From Ectocarpus siliculosus (taxonomy: Eukaryota > Sar > Phaeophyceae > Ectocarpales > Ectocarpaceae): a DNA stretch of 64,000 bases. The stretch is taken from positions 3,773,774 through 3,837,773 of the forward strand of contig FN649740.1 of assembly GCA_000310025.1 (NCBI GenBank). The letters are read 5' to 3'. Both the position numbers and the translations under genes were made by a program. Shown here in pieces: positions 52,501 through 64,000 of this stretch (the first letter of the stretch is position 1; every line of letters begins with the position of its first letter). Below the pieces are notes generated by a model that was not told the DNA's origin, did not search any database, and saw only the letters and a program-made list of their open reading frames with translations.

Positions 52501-52648
52501 ATGGCATGTAGCAGCGCATCAATGGCCTGGCAAATATGAGCAATTCCAACAGAGTTACCTGCATGAATCTTTCAGCTGCTTTGGAGTCTGGACGAGTTGC
52601 GGGGTGTGGCGAGTCGGCCGATTCTTGAACGCTAGGAGATTGCGAGGC
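46550..52648 (-). CDS. Large Cys-rich protein of unknown family, RING-like and paired-Cys clusters
   Basis: Exons in transcript order: 52559-52648, 52464-52526, 52251-52379, 51895-52024, 51811-51856, 51591-51660, 51221-51482, 50883-51118, 50069-50206, 49662-49778, 49237-49362, 49119-49189, 48801-48940, 48344-48548, 48057-48174, 47559-47888 and 46550-46762. Seventeen exons keep one open frame of about 828 residues. The first exon with the ATG was not found. The last TGA overlaps a good GTGAGT donor, so the 3' end is also uncertain. Visible parts: a helical N-terminus; a Cys cluster CKRGCKSCGGVVCKVCLQSC; LHCSGCDTC then PPPCGHFWC and VRCPTC, which is RING-like but lacks two ligands; WYQCDKC; a helix-rich middle; a conserved-looking WVISAGIACSLNNGAEQVVL region; and a C-terminal CTKC with RYHCASC resembling half a ZZ finger. 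Zinc binding is likely; E3-ligase activity is only a guess. Confidence 0.72.
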
Positions 52649-52924
52649 CTAAAGGTGCCAACACGCAGGGAACCAAACGGATGCACAACTTTGAGAAACA
52701 ACCAGAGGCGAAACGGAGTTGCGCGACGTGGCGGTCCATGTCTTCGTAATGAAAGGAAAGAACTCGGTCACAGAAGTGTGTGTACCCCACAACCGGTAGT
52801 GATGCAACTGAGCTGCTCTATCGTGCGTGCAGTACGACAGAATAGCTGTCTGCCCTCTACAGGGCTGTGCGTGCAGGAAACACAACGATACGATAAGTCA
52901 AAGTAACACATGCATTCAAAATGG

Positions 52925-53868
52925 CACATCTGCATCCATTTATTTTGTCTTTAGCCTCGGCAAAGCGGATTCTTGTAGAACGGACTTACAGGATTTGCGG
53001 TGGCACCCGCACCCCCTCCAACAGACCGACTGACAACCTGATCGGAAAGAAGTGAAAAGCGCAGAGCCAAGCGGCGGGGTCTTGAGTTGACAACTTCAAA
53101 CCTGTCCATTGGCGTTTGTGGCCCATAGGTCTACAAGGTTCGGGCGTCTCCGGCGGAACGAACCTGGTGCAGCCCGGACTCCCCACCCTCCTGTACCGTC
53201 CCTGCCTGTTGAGGACCCCTTTCCTGCACGGTTTCTTGAGCACCACCCTGCCGGTGTGTGGTGTTCCTCTCCACGTCGAGCTCGGCTTCGTTTCGTCTGT
53301 CGACAATCGGTGGATAGGCCTATTAAAATTGATGACCGACTGCCACGGACACATTATGTCAGTATCGCTTACATAAAATGGAAGGGGGTGTGCGTGCTTC
53401 ATCAACAACTCTAGCGTACCTCGGTGTACGATTATTCTTGTTCGTCTCTCTCGTTTATCTACAAGTGAAAACCACCGGGGGAGAAATAAAACTCACTTCT
53501 CAAACGAAAGTTCTGCGCCATTGTTTCCGCAAGCGCATGCGGGGGAGAAATACAACTCACTTCTCAAACGAAGGTTCAGCACCATTGTTTCCGCTAGCGC
53601 ATGCGGGCCCTTCGGGGGGCGCGCACCGACATCGTACGGACCTGCTTTGGCATACATGTAGGACAACACAGATAGATAGATGGATATGGCGGATAGGGCA
53701 AGGGTCATACAACAAACCAACAGGTGGGTTGCTGTACGAGCGCAAATCATAAAAATATGGCGTAAGTGCAGGTGCATGAAGGTCTAACTATTACCTTGGA
53801 TTCGACGACGAGTGGTGTGTTTGCTCCCGTTGCCGTAATAACCGCCCTGACCAGCGCATACTGTGGCT

Positions 53869-53933
<65 letters not shown>

Positions 53934-54130
53934 ATATCGCCAAGCTGGTTGAAACGAGCGACAGAGGCAATCAGAACATTCACCAGCGAAGGAAAACAAA
54001 GGACAGACACAAAGTCAGCGGTGCCCTGGCGTAGATAACGGCATACGGACAGTGACAACGCGGCGTTATGTACGAGCGAACGTGTGCTGGCTACAATTCA
54101 CTACAGTGTCTCGAAACCATCACAGAGGCA
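52925..54130 (+). repeat. Complex repeat, segment C, second copy
   Basis: This aligns with 33,285-34,560. The repeat begins close to the 5' end of the Cys-rich gene, so that gene's promoter may lie inside or beside repeat DNA. An internal local duplication of about 60 bases occurs at 53,480-53,600 (GGGGGAGAAATA and AAACTCACTTCTCAAACGAA variants). Confidence 0.8.
53871..53929 (+). repeat. Pure GA microsatellite
   Basis: An uninterrupted GA dinucleotide run of nearly 60 bases, inserted in segment C where copy 1 has only a short purine stretch. Confidence 0.95.
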
Positions 54131-55039
54131 AGCGATATCCTACTTTTAAATGGCACGATTTATCGAACGTAATCTGCATGACAAGAATTGGCCTCATGGA
54201 CGCGTCGTCGAATCACGTGTCCGATTACCATCGGGTACAACATAAGGCGGTGTGCATTGATCGTTTTCTCTCGCGCTAGACTGAGCTTGTTTCCTCTCCA
54301 ACTACTTTCCCACCACCGCGTACCAAAGAGGAACGTATCTTCCATTAAATCTCTCTCTGGCATGACCTACATATCAGAACGTTTGGATTCAAGAGCCAGC
54401 TACGACACAGCTCCAACGCTGGCGACGGAGGAGCAATACACCCCGAGATCGAGACGTACTCGCACCCCGACAAGCCTGCTGTGCTGGTGATCAACGCCGG
54501 TTTATTGCCGACGAGGCCTACCACTTCCATTTCCCGGATTGGGTTTTCTGGAGGGTTTTTAATCAAATCAATCGGCAGTTCTTGACCGCGTGGAAAATGA
54601 CGAAGGTACAATGTACCTCTCGATACGAAGGGCTCCACCTACCTTACTATGACCATCTCTCTATATCACTATGATAGACACACCCATCGCTACTTGACCT
54701 ATATCTCCCGTTTGCATTGTGCAGGGTATACGACTTCTCCCAGGCAACCCCTCGGCCACTTTCGGTGTCTGCTATTCTTCACAAGGTTCTGTCACCGCGT
54801 CGTTCGGGGCGCGCTCTGGCAAGTGTGTTCAAATCAGCTCCTTTCCTCTCGTTTTTCGGCGCCAACGCGATGCATGGAAGCGGTAAAGCAGTACTGAACG
54901 TCAGCATCTCAATGCATGTCGCATCGTCAGGGTCTCCAAGTGCTTCCAGGGACTACCAACAAGCGTTCTGGTAGATTCCAAGCCGGCCCGAGTATTGTTT
55001 GGCAAGTCGCCCGATGTATTAGGGAGCTACTGTAGTCCG
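54131..55039. other. Spacer in the second complex repeat copy
   Basis: There is no match to the D segment of copy 1 and no recognised exon. It may be a region lost or replaced relative to the first copy. Confidence 0.35.
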
Positions 55040-56500
55040 TCTTGTCGGGGTTTTCGTAACTTTGTGCAACAACATCTATAATACCTATAACAAACAAACG
55101 ACATTGCCTGACCTCGAGTACAGGCTACCCGCAAGGCACATTTATTGAACCAATCATACGCATATCGCTCGTTGAATACGGCACGTAGCAAGAATAACAC
55201 CATGAATATTCGGTGGTTATGTGTTTGGCGAACACCATCAGAGTCACAAAGTCGACGTCGTTTCACACGAACACGGTCGCCACAAGGTGAGCTTCACCTA
55301 TTGACTCAATACTCGTATACGGTTGGAATGTGATGAAGTCATAATGAGGTCTCATTACACGATGAATTAGTTCCGTAGTGCTAATCTGTTGCACTGCCAT
55401 AGAGCACACGGCACCACACTCGACATCAAGCTCGGCTCTCGAGCAAAGGCTGAGCCAGGACGGGAGGGAGGCGTGGGGCCGAGAGAAAGGCCGTTCTATC
55501 GTGCACAGATGGCAAGCGACAAGCAGCAAGGCGACTAGAGAATGACATCGGCAGTACAGACACCCCGTGCGATCGTTCACAAGAGAAAGAGTTCTGCTGC
55601 TTCGACGAATTCGGTGCCGAGCTAGGTCATTATTACAAACCCGACACAAAATAGGGGCCGGCCAGGTTGCCAAGCGTCGATTGACGGTCGTAGTTTGTTT
55701 TGTGTGGAACTCGAGATACACGCTCGACCACCACAATCGGCGAGCGAGGGAAGGCTTGTGTCGAGGATGGTACATCACGTTGTTCCCACGGCTCTACGCC
55801 GAAGTACGCTGGCTGGTGGGATAATGCTCGATTCAACACTACAACTCTGGCCGCTAGCGATGCTCCGCACCATATCGCGTTAAAACAGTCTCTCAAAACC
55901 ATGTCTAACAGAGTGGTCTCGGTCGGCTTAGAATACCAAACGAGACCACGACGTGAGGCGCGGGCTTCATCATGGACGACGAAGGCACGCCATGCCGTCA
56001 CCGAATGTCCGACAATCACTGGTCAGGCCTGTGCCGTCGTAAATGAGGCATGGACCATGCCTGCGACTTGTCAAAGAACAATCAGTCCGCAGATTCAGAA
56101 TCAAAGTCACCACGTACTCTCGTGTGGTACAATATTCGAGGACGTTCGTTCACCGTATGAACGTCCGGTTGAGTTGTCAAGGTTTATGGCTCAGTACATG
56201 CTCGTCGAATGGAGGAGAACCGAGTGTGTGAAGGAGAAGCAGGATCGAGAGGAGTTGGGAGAGAGTCGGGAGCTGGAGAACGTACCCAACCTATCGCGGG
56301 GGGCTTGACGTGTAGTGTCGATTTGGGGGCAGTCGTTTAAACCGCAAAAGAGGGGGAATAGGCATGGCAGCCGTTTCCCGATGTGTTGCCTGAAACGTAG
56401 CCGGACCCTTCGTCTGGATCGAGAGGTGATCGGAACGTCGAGCTACGAGGAAAATTGACTTGGAGCGGCTAAAATGTTAGCAGCGATGAAAACTCTCCGA
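55040..56500 (+). repeat. Complex repeat, core segment, second macro-copy
   Basis: This aligns with 36.7-38.0 kb at roughly 85-90% identity by eye, except for 55,847-55,981, which is almost identical to all other copies. The segment then runs directly into segment E without the GA array. Confidence 0.85.
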
Positions 56501-56564
56501 GCAGGAAAGCACAGAAATTTCCATTAAAACAATATCGAAGCCTCCGCGGCACAACTCCTGGTAC

Positions 56565-59500
56565 ATAACTCGTCCACTCTCTGACAGCAGGGAAAGTAAC
56601 CAGCAAATCCTTGGTGAATGTATACTATGGTTGTTTATTTGGTGAAGCGAGAAACCATGTTCGTATTCCCTTGCCTGCTGCTGGCTTGGCCTCGCGCAGC
56701 TTCGGAAGTGCTAGAACTGTCCAGCTCACAATCATTGCTCGCCCTGTGCAAGGCATACACGATCACGAAGATGAAACGAAAAGAGCAGCATGACCATGGT
56801 CCCAGCATTTCTGCAGTCAGCATCACTTTCTCAATGGAGCGTGCTCGTCGTGATTCCGCCGCCAAACACGTTTCCCGTAATGCCGATGTTAATATCCCTG
56901 GAATGGTGTTTCACGCTCGCAAAGCCCAATTCCGGATACCAGGGCGCGTTAGGTGACAGGCGTGGCATGTGTGACAGCATACCGGCAACCTCGAATGCGG
57001 CAACACGAAATGTTTCGATTCAACTTGCTGTTATGCACCCCCACGAAAGCAACCAACTACAGGTTTTGAACCCAGAGACATGGTGTAGAACTGAGTCGAA
57101 CCCTCTCCTTTTGCTGTTGTGGCTGTTGGATTGAACAGCTCTACATACCACTGTAGCGGTGGTACCTCTTCTTCCCTACACTTGGCCATGAATATTGTGG
57201 TCACGAGCAAGCCGTAGAACAAGTGTAACGAAGAGAATCAGAGCAAAATCCAACCACCGCGAAAAATATATCTCGCGGATCTGCCCAAATGATGGGAAAA
57301 AGTATGTGAAGTTAATGCTACCGGAGCACCGACCAATTTGAATCTGTACACTCACCCGTTGGGATCAGACGAGGCAGATTCTACACCCTCCTCGTCCGCG
57401 TTTCGAGGCATTGAAAAAACAACAGGCTGCCACCTGAGGACGGTGGCGTGATGTAAGCGGCAGCAAGGCATTCCGTACAATCAATGTCACACGTACTGTA
57501 GCTGGTTGAGCACAACATTGGGGCCAAGATAAAAGGGGGTGGTTCTTCCTCGTTCTCGTGAGAAGGTGGACGAGACGTATCGCCATACTGTTACAAGTAG
57601 TCTAGTCTTGATAGGGCAAGTGCATGTAATCAAGGACCAAGCCTGCAGAAGAGTGGAGGCATCATCGTAGTCTTCGGAACAACTGTTCCACTTGTGCAGC
57701 AATTGATGATGATTAAGGATCTAGGTCTCATTTCTAACCTAACGTTGAGGGTCATGCCACGAAGAAACAAACGTACTGTAGACGTGGTTACAGATGCGGG
57801 CTGTTCGACACAGGTTGTGTTGGAAGCCAAAAGAGGGCGTCATCGCTAGCCAGGACGCGAAAAAACGGGTGATTGTTGCCTGTAAACCATCTCTAGGTTT
57901 CTTCCGTGATGTTCGCGGTAGACAAATGTAGCAAGTTACGTGTGTTCGGCCACTATTCCATCGGAAGGGAAGAGTGCTGCTTTTGTCAACGTTCTTCCCT
58001 GGTGGTACGTGTGGTGATGCTGTGCAGGGAGTTTTCGAGTTTTTCGTCACGTTTAGTGTTTAGAGTACAGCAATAGTGTGCGGCACGTGGCGGCATTGGC
58101 GACATTTGTCTAGAGCGCGGGAGCGTCGAAGCCGGGTGTCGGCTACAGTAATATTACAGAGGTTTCGTTGCTGTCCCAAAGATGGAGGCTGATCATTGTC
58201 CTTTTGTGACAGCGGTGCATCTGAAGATATTACTACGTGTTATGTGAGCCGGGGAGAGGTGTGTTTCCCAATTGGTGGTAGCAATGGCCGCCTGCGGTTG
58301 GTGTCGAACAGCAGTAATAGAGGTAAGGGAATAATCAAAAGCAAGCTCGCTAGATGCGGGAGTAGAGCAAATATACATATGCAATACCTTTCCTCTTCGC
58401 ATATGGAGCATACAGTAGTCACTCATGAAGGTGGAGGAGTCGAGGAACCCACCACAGTTGCAAAACGAACATGATATGCCCCACGATGTATGTAACACGA
58501 TTGCTAACACCAGCGCATCACACACCCTTCCTTGCCTCACCTGGAACAAGATTCGAACAAGCTCGGTCGTGCTGTAGAACTGTCACAGGAGGTACATGTG
58601 GATGTGCGTCCAGTGTGCCAAGAAAGGGGCGAAAGGGGCAAAGGGGGGCGATAACGGAGGATCATCAGGGATCGTTCAAAGGCAGTGACGCTCCACGCTT
58701 TCCGCTGCGGCAGGTCCTCAGGAAGGGATAGAAGAAGAACATGCTCAACGTTGTATATTGAGCGAACGGGGCGGGTGGTACAGCACCACTGTGATTCATG
58801 GCGAAAGGCGGGGTTGTCGACTTGTCTACACTGTAGCTTGCAGCTTTGACGGTAAAACAGCTCCCTTTTTGAACATCCGCTGTACGGCGGTACGATACAC
58901 AGACATTCGTAGCAAAAAGTCGACAAACCTTTCCTCCCCCGCCTACCGCGCAGCAGGTGGCGCTCCACACGTGAAGGAGGGGGATCAAGACGTGGACGAT
59001 CACTGATATCCACACGCCAGACTCGCTAGACCGAAAGCCGATGAGGCCGACGTAAGTGAGGTCGGTTGTCGATTTCTTCGAGGAAGCAAGCGGTGGACTA
59101 AAATATTTTCCTTAATTTTATTGGGCGGTTTCTTTCGTCGGTTTTCCGTTGCAACGCGGCGTTTTTTCTCTCAATCTCTGTCCCCCAGTGCGCCTACCTG
59201 CTACCCTGCACGGTCCAGCGTGTGTGCTTGACGAAACAAAAACTCTCTACTCCCTTCCTCTCACCGCCCAGGCAGGCCATAAAACGTGGTCATAAGAACA
59301 TCTCACACTGCATGCAGTGAACAACAAACGTGATGTATGGATCCCATGCTCTTGGCTCTCGGCTAATCCAAGTTGGCTGACTGCGTGGTGTTGTGTGTGT
59401 GTGGTTCCATCCAAAAACAAAAGAACCACAGGTCTCGTGCCTTTGCGCGGTTACTACGCAGAGTTTGCCGTACATGTGTCCTCATCTCTCTCCGATACAT

Positions 59501-59580
59501 GTAGATATGAAGCAAACTGGGACTGCCACCAATCGCGGCCTCGCACTGCTGTAGTCTCTCTGTCGATAGGATCTACATCC
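56565..59580 (+). repeat. Complex repeat, segment E, second copy
   Basis: This is the direct-orientation partner of 41,560-44,330. It contains the second copy of the small spliced gene (57,031-57,411). After about 59,580 the similarity becomes too weak to follow by eye. Confidence 0.85.
57031..57411 (-). CDS. Small repeat-borne gene, copy 2 (shorter product)
   Basis: Exons 57356-57411 and 57031-57175 join in phase 2 and give 66 residues. The start MPRNADEEGVESASSDPNG is followed after the splice by EEEVPP, then VELFNPT, GSTQFYTMSLGSKP and a stop. The first exon has exactly the same length as in copy 1. The second ends early relative to copy 1 because of small gaps downstream, so this copy may be a shortened or decaying paralogue. 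The function is unknown. Confidence 0.42.
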
Positions 59581-61201
59581 ACATGATGATGCTCTGAGCC
59601 CGCCGGCGAACACACGGAGAGAGCCACATGTTGATGAGAGAGAATGTGACCAGTTGCTGCAACCGTTGAGGAAAGTCGTCGGCTTCGACCTCCCGGCCGC
59701 ATGCACGTGAACTCTGTTTCGGATTTCCCCCGAGTCTGTGGGGCCTTGGAGAGCAGTCGCGGCTGTACTCACTGCTGGCAGGACAATGACACATGTGAAG
59801 GAGAGTGCGTGCGCACATGTGTGGAACAAAGCCGCAAAGTCGGCAACAACACCATGGTGCCGTGCTGTGCGGTTGGTCACAAACATGAAACAAACCTACA
59901 ATTGCAAAAGGTATACTGTAGCTGCAACCGTTGGCGAAGAGAGGTGGGGTGGTTCCCTCCTGAGGTAAAAAAAATCCGCTCGTTATGCTGCAGCGTGACA
60001 CGGAAAGGACTCACACGCGGTCGACGAGTACCTATCTCGGCGGGGTAGACTGTGCATATGATGGCATTGGTTCCTACGCGCATCAGACTACTACTGTACA
60101 TCGTGACCTCGTCAGCGTACAAGCGGGTAGCTGTTGGCATATACACCTGTTTCCCTTTCGAACACCGTCGAGAAAAGTTAATGTTTTGACGACGTGCACA
60201 ACTAACTGAGGACGGGCCAAAAATGTGGCCTTCCGGCTAAAACCTTAACAGTCTTTCCCCCGGCAAAACCCAGGGAGTTCGGGAATGTATGACGCGGAAT
60301 ATGTTCACGAGCATCCCACGTCGGTCAGGGCTACGTCTCCACCCGGTGCTGGTGGAGTGTCGTGAGGTATGACTGTTGTTGATACATGGGCAAACAGCAG
60401 TGCGGGCGATCTCACCTCAACAACTGCGTGCGATCTCGCACCGGCTAGTGTTAGCGCTGACCAGCATAGTCTAAGCATGATGCACGGTTCATCTTGAGGA
60501 TTACCAGTCGTCCCACCGGGAGAAACACAGAGTGCAACAGGCACACCACGGCCTAAAACAGGCAAACAGCCGTCACTGCTAAGGGAATAATCACGAACAT
60601 CCGAATACTCAAACCGCAACACTGTTTTCTTGTCGGTCGCCGGCACAGTGCTGTGTCGACCTATAGAAGCTGGTTTGATTTCGGCTTCTATAGACCTCCC
60701 TATGGGTTGTGGCCTCGACCGACATGAATTGATCCATGCCTACAACATATACTTTCGTCGGATTCGCAATCCGACACGATTCTCTATGGCGAACAGCCGA
60801 TGCATACAATACCATGATGGAAAGATGCTCTCAACCTCCGATGAGTGAACTTATTATTTCGACCTGTCGAGACCCTTTGTTTGGTCTCTCTCATACCCTA
60901 GGTGTCTGGTGTGTGGCTACCTAGGCAAGTTCGGTGGTTGTGTCCACAGATACCGTAATAAAAAAAAAAAATGAGGACATCCTGCTGTCGTCCAAGTGCG
61001 ACTGGCGTCCAGTTCTATCTTGTCATGGCCGGAAAATCGCGGATTCTACACCAAAACGAACACCAACACCAACACATATGAGGCATCTATCCGACGTGTC
61101 ATCGACTGTGAACCACGACATGGACGCAAATTACAGCAGTGCACTGGGCATGCAACACCAACCCCCGTTATCACAACGTCCAAGGAAGCGTTGTAGAGCT
61201 T
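59581..61201. other. Intergenic region 3' of the ZZ gene
   Basis: No exon with domain support on either strand. A segment near 60,400-60,480 weakly resembles 44,880-44,950, which may mark the tail of the complex repeat. Short inverted words flank 60,655-60,700 (CTATAGAAGC and GCTTCTATAG), forming a small potential hairpin. Confidence 0.35.
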
Positions 61202-63253
61202 TTATCCTAGGTCGGCCTCATCGTAGGCCAAGCCTTGCCCGTGGTGTGCCTCGGCAACATGCAACGCTTTCGCTGCCTCCAGCGCCGCCGCGGCGCTCGG
61301 GGCAGCACGCGTAACGTGAAACGGAGCTGCGGAGGGCAGGAGCTCATGCTTGTGCCGTTTATCAAGGACCTGCGCAAATGAACAAGGTACATTGAGACCG
61401 CGGTACGGTCGGTGCTTTCATTTGTGTAGGTAAGCGTTTCTATGGTCAGAAAAACCACAACAATATTTAACCTAACACATACAACATTGCCTTGGATCGA
61501 CGCGCAAACATGGGCTGCTGGGGAAACCACACGCGGGGGCAAGGTGCTGTGAGGCCAGCAACTGTCGACAACCAGCAACACGAAGCAAGAATCCAAAACT
61601 CTAACCTTCAGGTACTGATGGATGGGTGATCGATGCATCATCACTGAACGGATAGCTGACTCAACTATATTTGAGTGAACAACAAAATCCAAGTGAACGA
61701 GAGGACCTGAGGCAACGGCAGGAGAAGGAAAAAACACTTCGTCTTTGCGGCGACGGTGACCATCGTGGCACCATTGTGTATATATCGGCCGATGAAACGC
61801 CGAATCAACCTACCGACCGAAGATACAACGGGAAAACTTTCCAAAACTTGAGCCCGTGTAGTAAACGGCTGATACACTGGGACCTGTACAACACAGCTAT
61901 CGCACACTTCAACGAGCATCACCCACCTCTCCCTCGTCGTAGCAAGCATGACACAGACAGAACTCATCAGGGCACACCGCGCACTCCATGCGCTCGACGC
62001 CGCTGGGAATCGTCTCGTCGCACCCGTCGCAGAAAAATTCGAGCTGTTCCTCATCCCCAGCTCTCTCGCCATCGTTTGCCCCTTCCCCTCCGACGATGTG
62101 ATTTGGAGGTTTGTGCCCTGGCCAAATATCTTTCGGGTATCTGTGCGGAGGCAACGGATTGCAGTTTGCAAATGCGTACTGTCAAAAACTAAGGGAGTCG
62201 AAAATGGGATGTGTGGCGGTATCGGCACTACTCCAGCACGCGTCATTTCGGCATAACAAGAGTTCACAGTCATGAGCGTTTTCAAACTCACAGGCCTGGC
62301 CGCAACACATAGCTGGAATAGCACCTGCTTGAGAGCACTCTTTCAAAGTTTGAGTTCTTGCTATTGCTTCGACAAAAAGGTCGGCTTTCAACTCATGCTT
62401 GGTTCGGAGACCTTGGAAGGCCTTGACGGTATGCATTGCATCATCAGTAAAAACAACTGCTCCTTAACATTACTGGTCCTCATGACAGAGGTCAACCTCA
62501 CGTCATCGATACAAACAAAAACAGACCATACCATACATGGCGATATATCCTCTCTGACTACCACGCGTTGAGCCCCTCAGGGCGAAAAAATGGAAATCAT
62601 AGACCTTGCCGAGGGTATTCCTCCACCCACACCCTTCGGCTTGTGGCACCTCCTCGTTGAGGAAAACAACCACGCAGTGCAAACACATGATGCGAAGGGG
62701 CGACGCTAGCTAGCTTTACGGAATAAACGCGATTATTTCTCTCTTACCGATGTGTCACGTGCTCTCCTTCGCCAGAAGGGGGTATTGGCGGAGGTGCTCC
62801 AGCCGGTGGGGGTGGCGGCGCCAGCTTCTTCCTCCTTACTACTGTCTCCGTCTTTTCAAAGCCCTTGAAGAGTCTGCTTGCTCCGACCGTGCGTCCGGTC
62901 GCTGGTCCCCCTTCCGTCCCGCCAGGCCCGTCTCCACTATGACTACTGCTGCCGACAAAACTTCCACCTTGCACGTCTGAAGGCAGCTGTGCAGAGGTGG
63001 TCGATGGGTGGGAATTATCCCCTCCGTTCACTATCCCCGCACCACCGACAGGAGCGTGAAAGGTGGTGCTAGATGAATCAACAGAAGCGGGGGAGGGTGA
63101 AGCCGCTGAGAACGATGATGTAGATGCTGGCAGTGATGACGATGACTCGACACCGAGCAGACCGAGAAGCGCTAGTCCTGGTTGGCTAGCAGCATCTTCC
63201 CCACCATCATCAACGACGGGAGGCGGTATGGAAGGGTTTACGGGTTTCGCCAT
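61202..63253 (-). CDS. Pro/Ser-rich protein with C-terminal ZZ zinc finger
   Basis: Proposed exons: 62748-63253, 62605-62705, 62292-62456, 61927-62117 and 61202-61369. They join in frame to 376 residues. The ZZ finger is certain: FFCDGCDETIPSGVERMEC, AVCPDEFCLCHACY, then HKHELLP in the last exon gives the C2-C2-C2-HxH ligand pattern. ZZ fingers bind short peptides, for example histone tails, N-degrons or SUMO. The N-terminal exon is low complexity (Ser/Ala/Gly) and ends with a basic stretch and Pro runs (KKLAPPPPPAGAPPPIPP), a possible SH3, WW or profilin ligand. A Cys-bearing segment (IPAMCCGQ) precedes the finger. The first exon and the last two are well supported. The two middle exons rest mainly on phase agreement. 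The start at 63,253 is the first ATG in frame, and an upstream exon cannot be excluded. Confidence 0.75.
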
Positions 63254-64000
63254 GTGGAACAGTTTCACCTGGGGCAAAGTGCCAATCGATTGCACGTGGA
63301 GCGGGGGATCGTGACCACTATTATTAACTCCTAAGAGCAAATCAGGCAACCTTTTCGGTGGTACAAGGTGCTTCCAATGGGAGAACTTGAGAGTTCTGGA
63401 GGGATTGCACGTTTCGGAAAGGGGAAGGGTGGCAGAGCTCAACGGAGATTGTTGAGCATATGCACATCTCGTACAGAACCCACAGAAGGTTCAGGTATGT
63501 TCACATACATGCATGTGTACAAAAAAAGTGAGTTGAGCATTGGAAGTGTTACGGAACTCACAGGAAAGTCTTGGGTAGGGTGGTTTAAGTGTAACAGAAC
63601 TGAACCGAAGTAATCTGGTAGGTGGGATTCAGAACAGTCACAGAAGAAAACGGGCATGTTCACAAATTCTTGTAGAACTCACAGATTTTCCGGGTAGGGT
63701 ACTGGAAGTGTCACAGAACTCACATTAAATATCGGGTCAGGGTGCAATACATACCCAGGAGAATACCCCGGTCATACATTACTCGCCCACGTACAACCTC
63801 TATCCCCGATCTGGGTATTCGCCCGTAGATCGCCCCACACCGGTCCAGAGTAGATGCGACGAACAGCCAGACAAGCGTAGCTTCCAACAGCGAGAACGAA
63901 ATAATACAATTGAAATACTTCGCTCACACACTTGTCAAGTCCCACCCTAACGGCTTCCGACTTACACAAGCGAGGAGCAAGAGCCCTCCCATCCGACTCA
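63254..64000. other. Upstream region of the ZZ gene, to the window edge
   Basis: The frame of the first ZZ exon stays open to about 63,442 but has no ATG there. Beyond it lies the degenerate repeat at 63,460-63,750. The last 250 bases show nothing recognisable. Confidence 0.35.
63460..63750 (+). repeat. Degenerate tandem repeat
   Basis: Variants of GGAAGTGTCACAGAACTCACA alternating with CGGGTAGGGT-like words recur about five times with irregular spacing of some 45-70 bases. The third unit is partly lost. Confidence 0.6.

Noticed and set aside
62293-62411. Alternative joining of a plausible frame (ending PSRPSK) directly to the ZZ exon
   Set aside because: It needs a weak GTCTCC donor and discards the Cys-bearing segment; the alternative used in the model agrees in phase at every junction.

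Overview
This is eukaryotic nuclear DNA, most likely from a photosynthetic stramenopile and probably a brown alga. Genes are cut into many short GT-AG exons (up to 20) separated by introns of roughly 80 to 2,500 bases. Intergenic DNA is repeat-rich. The one unmistakable plastid gene, the Mg-chelatase D subunit, begins with a hydrophobic signal peptide followed by a Phe-containing cleavage region, as expected for proteins that enter a secondary plastid through the ER. The taxonomic call is inference. No ribosomal, tRNA or organellar sequence was seen.

Left part (1-30,025), ordinary genes. An OTUD5-like deubiquitinase (775-6487, +, 8 exons) is followed by a very small PARP-type zinc-finger protein (8391-11622, +, 3 exons). 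Then comes the complete chlD gene (13310-22912, -, 20 exons). A multi-exon gene joining an N-terminal EH domain to C-terminal leucine-rich repeats (23521-30025, +, 16 exons) stands head-to-head with chlD. About 0.6 kb separates the two, and that gap carries a 220-bp foldback repeat. All these models were joined by hand, and every exon junction keeps the reading frame.

Middle and right part (30,026-61,200), repeat-dominated. A complex repeat family of about 8 kb occurs in two direct copies (about 32.7-46 kb and 52.9-60 kb). The first copy is expanded by a tandem duplication with a 2,468-bp offset, and part of the family also occurs inverted at 31.6-32.4 kb. A 130-150 bp core is almost invariant in all four copies. 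The repeat carries a small two-exon gene on the minus strand whose reading frame and splice sites survive in both copies. No transposase, reverse transcriptase, integrase or capsid-like product was recognised. Between the two copies lies a large unique minus-strand gene (46,550-52,648, at least 17 exons) for a Cys-rich protein that I could not assign to a family.

Right end (61,202-64,000). A minus-strand gene encodes a Pro/Ser-rich protein with a C-terminal ZZ zinc finger (61,202-63,253). Upstream of it lies a degenerate tandem repeat. Several products carry ubiquitin-linked or protein-docking domains (OTU plus UBA-like, EH plus LRR, ZZ, RING-like Cys clusters), but nothing shows that they act together. 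The short near-palindrome TACTGTAG recurs about ten times more often than expected across the non-coding DNA.
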